The notes under the pieces are model-generated. The model was given only the letters and a program-made list of their open reading frames with translations, was not told the origin of the DNA and did no database searches. A DNA stretch of 9,708 nucleotides from Lachnospiraceae bacterium (GTDB taxonomy: Bacteria > Bacillota > Clostridia > Lachnospirales > Lachnospiraceae). The first letter of the stretch is position 1, and each line of letters opens with the position of its first letter. The stretch spans positions 1 through 9,708 of the forward strand of contig JAJQCL010000244.1 in NCBI GenBank assembly GCA_021202715.1, in the 5' to 3' direction. Below are positions 4,718-9,708 of the stretch, in pieces. A program made the position numbers and the translations under genes.

Positions 4718-7700
4718 TCACCCAAACAGCTCCATCAGCGCCTCACGGTTCAGCGTGAAGTCGGCTACGCCCTCGCCCTCCACCACGGAGTCGGCCAGGG
4801 CGGCTTTCTTCTCCTGCAGCTTCACGATCTTCTCCTCAATCGTATCCTTCGTCACCAGCTTCATGACATTGACGACGTGCTCCTGTCCGATGCGGTGCGC
4901 CCGGTCGGTGGCCTGGTTCTGCGCAGCCACATTCCACCAGGGGTCCACGTGGATGACCATGTCGGCGGCCGTCAGGTTGAGGCCGGTGCCGCCGGCTTTC
5001 AGGGAAATGAAGAAGACGGGAATCTCCCCCTGCTGGAATTCCTCCACCATGCTCCGGCGGGCCAGCTTGCTGTCCTTCCCGGAAAGATACAGGTAGGACA
5101 TGCCCAGCTGCTCCCAATAACGGATGAGAAGTTCCAGCATCCCGGTAAACTGTGAAAACACCAGCACCCGGTGTCCGCCCTCTGCGGCGCTGCGCAGCAG
5201 CTCCAGGCAGGCGGACACCTTGCCGGAGCTGTCCACATAGTTTTCAAAGCACAGCCGCGGCGAGCAGCAGATCTGCCGCAGCCGGGTCAGCTCCGCCAGA
5301 ATCTGCAGGCGATTCTCCCGAATCTCCGCGTCGCTCCGGCGCAGGACATCCTGCCGCAGCCGCTCCATGCTGGCGCGGTAAATGCGCTCCTGCTCCGGCA
5401 CCATGCGAACATAGACCACTTCCTCCAGCTTGTCCGGCAGGTCCTTCAGCACATCCCCCTTCTTGCGCCGCAGAAGGAACGGCGTCACCATACGCTGCAG
5501 CCGCTGAACAGCCACCTGATCGGAGGATTTGACGATCGCCGTCTCGAATTCATCCCGGAATTTCTTATAGGAAAAGAGATACCCGGGCATAAGAAAATCG
5601 AAAATACTCCACAGGTCGCTGAGCCGGTTCTCGATCGGCGTCCCCGTCAGGGCAAAGCGGTGCGCCGCCCGGATCTTCTTGGCCGACTTCGCCGCCTGCG
5701 TCCCGGCATTCTTGATATACTGTGCCTCATCCAACACACAGCAGTCAAAGGAAAGCTCCTTATACTCCTTCACGTCTCTTTTCAGCAGATCATAGGAGGT
5801 GATGTTCACCGCATAGTCCCCGGTCCGCTTCATCTGTTCCTTCCTCTCCTCCGCGTTCCCGGCGATGACCTGCACGGTCAGAGAGGGCGCAAAGCGCTGC
5901 ACCTCGCTCTCCCAGTTATAGACCAGAGAGGCCGGCGCCACGATCAGAGAGGATTTCTGTTCTCCGGCTTCGGCATGGGACAGGAGCAGCGCGATCACTT
6001 GGATCGTCTTCCCCAGACCCATGTCGTCCGCCAGGATGCCGCCGAAACCGTATTCGCAGAGTGTGCTGAGCCACTGGTAACCCTGCACCTGATAAGGGCG
6101 CAGCTCTGCGTGCAGGCTCTCCGGCACCTCGTACTCGCTGTCGGAAAAATGCCGTATACTGCGAACCATCCGCCGATAGTCCGGCGTTTTGCGCACCCGC
6201 ACCTCTCCAGTCTCGCCGAGAACATTTTCCAGGTACAGAGCGCGGTACTTCTCCAGCTCCACGTGCCCCGCCTGCAGCTCCTCCCCGTCCAGATCCAGGC
6301 CGTCGGCCAGCTCCGAGAGCGCGCCGATGCCGCCCTCCTCCAACCGCAGGAAGTCGCCGTTCTTCAACCGGAAATATTTCTTTCTCCGGCGGTAGCCGTC
6401 GAGGATTCCGGCGATCTCCGCCGGATCCATCCCCTCCACCTGCACATCCAGATCCAGAAAATCCCCGGCGAAACCGATGCCCATGGTGACCCGGGGCGAA
6501 GGCTGGATGCGCAGCTTCCGGATGGATTCATCCACGAAGAGCTCCGCCAGATTCCCCAGCTCCGTCAGGCCATCCTCCAGCAGACGGCACAGAGCCTCCT
6601 CCCCGCGCGCCGTCACGCGGCCGCCGGTGGGCGCCTGTACCTGTTCATTTTCTGCCTGCAGATCCGCATCCAGATCACGCACCGGCGTCCCGTACCAATC
6701 GCTCTCCGCATTCAACGAGATGTCCGGAACCGCTTCCTCGTCCAGATCACGCACCGGAAGACCATCCTCCCACAAAGACTCCCTTCGACCACGGCGCCGC
6801 GTTTTCCCTTCGGAGGCGTTCTCTTCCTCATGAAAATATTTCTGCAGCGCGTTCCGCACCTGCATCTCCCGCTCCAGATTCCGGAAAACGCCTCCCGGCG
6901 CCGATTCTGTCAGCAGATCGTACTCCTCCGCATCGTAGCGCACCCGCGCCGCCGCCTTCACGACCAGATCCTCCGGCATTTCCAGATAGATCGAGAATTC
7001 CGGCTCCGCCGGGGCATAGTCCTCCAGATTCAGATCGCCGCTTTTCACTTTGACAAAAGGCTTCAGGGCAGGCAACACACTTCCACAGAAGCTTCCATAG
7101 TCCTCCCGGCTCAGAAACAGAGGCGTCCGGCGATAGTGCTGTCCGTTCCCCCGGCGAACCGCGCGCCAGACCGGCAGCACCTGCTCCACAAATTCCGGGG
7201 TACAGCGCCAGAATTTCTTCCTCTTCTTCACAAAGGTATCATGGCTCCCCGTGTAAATTTCCATCTCCTCCGTGTCGATCTCCGCGCCGCCCGGCGTCTC
7301 CTTCAGCGTCAGCGTCAGCGGCGGGTTCCCGTCATTCACCGGAATATCCTGTTCGTCCAGGCGGATGGTTCTGCCCAGATAGTGATTTAAAAAACCTTCC
7401 AGAGAATCCTGACGCAGGAGAAGATAACGAAGATTTGCAGCTTCTTCATAATAGGAATCCTGATAATCCGGATAGCGGCTGACCACCGCATTCTCCAGCA
7501 GTGCGAAAATCTCCTGCCCTTCCTCCGTGAAGGCGGAGAGGTCATGAACGAACTCCAGTCCCGCGCCGTAGCGAACCTGCCGCATTTCCTGTACATCACG
7601 CACCAGCTTCACCAGGTTCTTAACGACGTACATTCTCTTTGTGCCGATGCGGCACTCCAGAATCAGACCATTGCGGTCCGTCTGAAAGAAACATTCCAGG

Positions 7701-8128
7701 TTCACGGTCCCGTCCGGGCCGCCCAGGTGGTTCATACGGTTCTTCATCGCATACTGGTAAAGGAGCCTCTGCAGCGGCGCCGAAGTTCCCTGATGTCGAC
7801 TCGTTGCCATCACGGCCTGCCCGGTGCTCTGACGTTTCTGTTCCTTCTGATATTCAAACGCCACTGCCACGCAATGCTTGCAGATCCCCCAGTAACTCTC
7901 AAAGGCAGGGCAGGTACAGCTGGTTTCCAGGATGTCATCGTCCGGCGAAATTTTCAGTTCCACCTCGTAGATGTGACGACCGCTTCCCCGCACCTCTGCG
8001 GTTACCTCCAGATTCTCCTCCGACGGCTCGATCCTGAACTCCTTCACTTTCCCGTCCTGAAAATAAGCCCGGCCTTTGTTGTATGTGTTCCCGTAACAAA
8101 GACTGCGAATATCCGTCGCTTTAATCAT
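4718..8128 (-). CDS. SNF2-family ATP-dependent helicase/translocase with SWIM zinc finger
   Basis: A 1136-residue DNA-dependent ATPase. An N-terminal SWIM zinc finger has C71-x-C73 and C83-x-H85 (CTC...CKH). A long middle region (about 100-650) corresponds to the SNF2-associated domain usual in bacterial members, interrupted at about 435-510 by an acidic linker with a duplicated PVRDLD. The motor follows: LRPYQVQGYQWL (676-687), Walker A DMGLGKT (702-708), DEAQ box (800-803), LTGTPIEN (827-834), and in the second RecA lobe LVFSQFTGML (989-998), GGTGLNLT (1046-1053) and the arginine-finger motif QATDRAHRIGQ (1072-1082). All motor motifs look intact. The start has AAGGAG seven bases upstream. 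Such proteins move along double-stranded DNA and remodel protein-DNA complexes; some act on RNA polymerase, but the role of this one is unknown. It follows comF on the same strand after 101 bases. Confidence 0.93.
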   Translation of the reverse strand: MIKATDIRSLCYGNTYNKGRAYFQDGKVKEFRIEPSEENLEVTAEVRGSGRHIYEVELKISPDDDILETSCTCPAFESYWGICKHCVAVAFEYQKEQKRQSTGQAVMATSRHQGTSAPLQRLLYQYAMKNRMNHLGGPDGTVNLECFFQTDRNGLILECRIGTKRMYVVKNLVKLVRDVQEMRQVRYGAGLEFVHDLSAFTEEGQEIFALLENAVVSRYPDYQDSYYEEAANLRYLLLRQDSLEGFLNHYLGRTIRLDEQDIPVNDGNPPLTLTLKETPGGAEIDTEEMEIYTGSHDTFVKKRKKFWRCTPEFVEQVLPVWRAVRRGNGQHYRRTPLFLSREDYGSFCGSVLPALKPFVKVKSGDLNLEDYAPAEPEFSIYLEMPEDLVVKAAARVRYDAEEYDLLTESAPGGVFRNLEREMQVRNALQKYFHEEENASEGKTRRRGRRESLWEDGLPVRDLDEEAVPDISLNAESDWYGTPVRDLDADLQAENEQVQAPTGGRVTARGEEALCRLLEDGLTELGNLAELFVDESIRKLRIQPSPRVTMGIGFAGDFLDLDVQVEGMDPAEIAGILDGYRRRKKYFRLKNGDFLRLEEGGIGALSELADGLDLDGEELQAGHVELEKYRALYLENVLGETGEVRVRKTPDYRRMVRSIRHFSDSEYEVPESLHAELRPYQVQGYQWLSTLCEYGFGGILADDMGLGKTIQVIALLLSHAEAGEQKSSLIVAPASLVYNWESEVQRFAPSLTVQVIAGNAEERKEQMKRTGDYAVNITSYDLLKRDVKEYKELSFDCCVLDEAQYIKNAGTQAAKSAKKIRAAHRFALTGTPIENRLSDLWSIFDFLMPGYLFSYKKFRDEFETAIVKSSDQVAVQRLQRMVTPFLLRRKKGDVLKDLPDKLEEVVYVRMVPEQERIYRASMERLRQDVLRRSDAEIRENRLQILAELTRLRQICCSPRLCFENYVDSSGKVSACLELLRSAAEGGHRVLVFSQFTGMLELLIRYWEQLGMSYLYLSGKDSKLARRSMVEEFQQGEIPVFFISLKAGGTGLNLTAADMVIHVDPWWNVAAQNQATDRAHRIGQEHVVNVMKLVTKDTIEEKIVKLQEKKAALADSVVEGEGVADFTLNREALMELFG
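6669..6757 (-). repeat. Short direct repeat inside the SNF2 linker
   Basis: A 17-base identical block (TCCAGATCACGCACCGG on the + strand) occurs at 6669-6685 and 6741-6757, 72 bases apart. It is in frame and encodes the two copies of PVRDLD (residues 458-463 and 482-487). The spacing equals 24 codons, as expected from an in-frame duplication that has since diverged. Confidence 0.7.
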
Positions 8129-8229
8129 GCTGCTTCTCCTTTGCCCTCCTGCCCCGCAGGATCTCTGCCATGCCGCTTCTTGACCTACGATGCCGGGATT
8201 AAAAACATTTACCCCGACTGATATATACT

Positions 8230-8982
8230 TTACTCATTTTTCCCAATGCAGACCGTCACGACCAGAACCCGCTGCACCCCGGCCCGCCGCAGGGCGCGGG
8301 TACAGGCCTCGGCTGTGCTGCCGGTCGTATAAATATCATCCACCAGAATGACCCTCTTCGTCCCTTCCGGCAAACGATCCGCCACAAAAGAATGTTCCAG
8401 ATTCCGCTGACGCTCCACCGCCGTGAGCTCCTTCTGGGCTTTGGTGGCGCGAACCCGCGCGAGGCCCCGGGACCGGGCCGGAACACCGCAGAGGCGTGAG
8501 AGCTCCCGCGCCAGAAGCTCCGCCTGATTGTAGCCCCTCTTCGCCCGGCGGCTCCGGTGAATCGGCACCGGTACGATGGCGTCGGCGCGAAAGCCGCGGA
8601 GCAGGCGTCCGTATCTCTTCCAGATTTCTTCCATATAAAAGGCGGCGTACTCCTGCCGTCCCCCATATTTGAAGGCCTTCATCGTCGCCCGCCCGATACG
8701 GTCATAATTCATCAGAGAAATTCCCCCGTCAAACGTGCGGCGGCGGGTGCGGCAGTCATAGCAATACTCCGCGTCCTCCGCGGAGAGCTCCTTACCGCAT
8801 TTCTTGCACAGCGGTTCACGGACGAAGGCGATCTTCTTATAACAGGACGGACAGACCCGTGCGCCCCGGGGACGGACGATATCCTGGCAGACCGGGCAGC
8901 GACGGGGAAAGAAAAGAGACAGCACAAAATCACCGGCTGTCTCCGCGCTGTCTCTCACTGTTTTTTCCCATCCTGCTTTCAT
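8230..8982 (-). CDS. comF: ComF family protein (zinc-ribbon phosphoribosyltransferase-like)
   Basis: A 250-residue protein with the standard ComF layout. At the N-terminus are four CxxC pairs (C29/C32, C44/C47, C59/C62, C74/C77), a double zinc-ribbon. The type I phosphoribosyltransferase fold follows, with VPVP (137-140), RGYNQ (149-153) and the PRPP-binding loop ILVDDIYTTGST (212-223). ComF proteins are cytoplasmic and needed for natural transformation, where they help handle incoming single-stranded DNA; the exact chemistry is unsettled, and many non-competent Clostridia carry them. I chose the ATG at 8982 because GGGGAG lies six bases upstream; an in-frame ATG at 9045 would add 21 residues but has no ribosome binding site. 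It lies between a RecD2-type helicase and the SNF2 gene, all on the same strand, with 126 and 101 bases between them. Confidence 0.9.
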   Translation of the reverse strand: MKAGWEKTVRDSAETAGDFVLSLFFPRRCPVCQDIVRPRGARVCPSCYKKIAFVREPLCKKCGKELSAEDAEYCYDCRTRRRTFDGGISLMNYDRIGRATMKAFKYGGRQEYAAFYMEEIWKRYGRLLRGFRADAIVPVPIHRSRRAKRGYNQAELLARELSRLCGVPARSRGLARVRATKAQKELTAVERQRNLEHSFVADRLPEGTKRVILVDDIYTTGSTAEACTRALRRAGVQRVLVVTVCIGKNE

Positions 8983-8987
8983 GTGTC

Positions 8988-8994
8988 TCTCCCC
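8988..8994 (-). promoter_or_regulatory. Ribosome binding site that fixes the comF start
   Basis: GGGGAGA on the minus strand lies five to six bases before the ATG at 8982. The alternative ATG at 9045 is preceded only by A/T-rich sequence, so the shorter protein is preferred. Confidence 0.7.
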
Positions 8995-9108
8995 ATATAG
9001 AATACAGATTTCTGCAGAGAACTCTACGATATGCACAATTGGCATTTTTCAAAAAACTTCTTTTTCCTGCGGTCGATGCTCTGTATATACCGCTGACACT
9101 GTTCATTT

Positions 9109-9708
9109 TTATGCAGGTGGAAACAATCCCGTCCCGGAAATCTCCGACAGCTCCCGCAGGCAGCGGTCCAGTCCCGAATACCGCCTCTGCTCCGCCGTGT
9201 TGTCCACCATGGCCTGAAAAGACTCCGCCGGCCCCACGATGCAGACGCATTGTTTGGCCCGGGTGACCGCCGTGTAGATCAGGTTCCGGTTCATGAGCAT
9301 CCGCGCGCCGGTCAGGATGGGAATGACGACGGCAGGATATTCGCTTCCCTGGGATTTATGTACGGTGATCGCGTACGCCAGCTCCAGTTCATCCGCCTGT
9401 CGGAAGGTATAGGAAACAAGACGCCCCTCGTCGTACTCGACGGTAAATTCCTCCGTAAACAGGTTGATTTCCCGGATGATCCCCATATCACCATTGAATA
9501 TACCGGTTCCCTTCTCTGTGGGGATTCCGTAGCGGCTGCGAATCTCCCACTCCAGCTGATAATTGTTGCGGATCTGCATCACCTTGTCCCCCTCACGGAA
9601 GATGCCATGAGGGAAGGTCTTTTCCTTTTTCCGCGCTTCCGGCGGATTTAAGAACTGCTGCAGCACCCGGTTCAGGTTCTCCACCCCGAGAAGTCCCTTG
9701 CGCATGGG
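9109..9708 (-). CDS. recD2: RecD2-type (RecD/TraA family) ATP-dependent DNA helicase, C-terminal part
   Basis: The frame is open to the window edge, so this is the last 199 residues of a protein usually about 730-800 long; the methionine at 9705 is internal (PMRKGLLGVENLN, a conserved segment of the family). Visible are GDKVMQIRNNY and FNGDMGII, the SH3-like insert region of RecD2. They are followed by the C-terminal helicase motifs ITVHKSQGSEYPAVVIPI (motif V region) and LIYTAVTRAK (motif VI with the catalytic arginine). RecD2 is a 5'-3' superfamily 1B helicase acting in recombination, repair and replication-fork upkeep in bacteria that lack RecBC. The product ends in LFPPA. It is the most upstream gene on the minus strand, with comF and the SNF2 gene following. 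Confidence 0.9.
   Translation of the reverse strand, partial: PMRKGLLGVENLNRVLQQFLNPPEARKKEKTFPHGIFREGDKVMQIRNNYQLEWEIRSRYGIPTEKGTGIFNGDMGIIREINLFTEEFTVEYDEGRLVSYTFRQADELELAYAITVHKSQGSEYPAVVIPILTGARMLMNRNLIYTAVTRAKQCVCIVGPAESFQAMVDNTAEQRRYSGLDRCLRELSEISGTGLFPPA

Noticed and set aside
5171..7390. A 739-codon open frame on the + strand opposite the SNF2 gene
   Set aside because: It is antisense to a clear SNF2 coding sequence with intact motifs. Its product is arginine/histidine/leucine-rich with no recognisable domain, as expected from the complement of GC-rich codons.
4718..8128. SNF2 gene as part of a phage-defence system such as DISARM, next to a toxin-antitoxin pair
   Set aside because: No methyltransferase, phospholipase D-like or DUF1998-type gene is nearby. 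The neighbours are comF and recD2, and the SWIM-SNF2 layout is common in ordinary Firmicutes chromosomes.
8983..9045. ComF extension to an ATG at 9045
   Set aside because: No ribosome binding site precedes it, the added residues do not resemble ComF, and the ATG at 8982 has a good site.
9046..9108. Possible recD2 terminator (GCGGT/ACCGC stem and A/T-only hairpin)
   Set aside because: The five-base stem with a 15-base loop is weak, and the A5/T5 hairpin has no GC core; neither makes a convincing terminator.

Overview
The window looks like chromosomal DNA of an anaerobic, probably gut-type Clostridia (Lachnospiraceae-like) bacterium. The grounds are Firmicutes-style GGAGG ribosome binding sites, sigma-A promoters of TTGACA-N17-TATAAT type, an NhaC-family transporter beside a PLP lyase, a secreted GH3 enzyme with a C-terminal Fn3 domain, and a SWIM/SNF2 helicase - ComF - RecD2 run. 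This assignment is inference; there is no rRNA or other marker. Base composition is mixed: the SNF2 and thioesterase genes are GC-rich, while the toxin-antitoxin segment and the 3' end of the GH3 gene are clearly AT-rich.

Left part (1-1900, + strand): the 3' end of an NhaC-type Na+/H+ antiporter family gene is followed after 53 bases by a complete beta-eliminating PLP lyase. Three specificity positions (D128, L385, H454) point to tryptophanase rather than tyrosine phenol-lyase. The pair probably forms a transport-plus-catabolism operon for tryptophan to indole, pyruvate and ammonia. It is followed by two strong hairpins, the second a probable terminator.

Middle (1930-3916, + strand): a near-consensus promoter drives a hotdog acyl-CoA thioesterase. 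Six bases after its stop begins a secreted GH3 (NagZ-like) beta-N-acetylhexosaminidase with a C-terminal Fn3 domain. The GH3 stop codon sits at a junction with a truncated YoeB/Txe toxin fragment on the - strand.

Toxin-antitoxin segment (3874-4701, - strand): a perfect-consensus promoter with small palindromes drives a Phd/YefM-type antitoxin, then a RelE/ParE-family toxin overlapping it by one base (TAGTG), then the YoeB remnant with its own ribosome binding site. This remnant is too short to be noticed in a routine ORF scan.

Right part (4718-9708, - strand): genes in transcription order are recD2 (3' part only), comF and a 1136-residue SWIM-SNF2 helicase. This is a DNA-processing run that reads toward the toxin-antitoxin promoter with no obvious terminator in between.

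I did not find a clearly new multi-gene system. The best leads are the YoeB remnant at the GH3 junction, the two hairpins after tnaA with cross-complementary cores, and the pairing of an NhaC-family transporter with tryptophanase. No tRNA, rRNA, CRISPR array or insertion sequence was seen.
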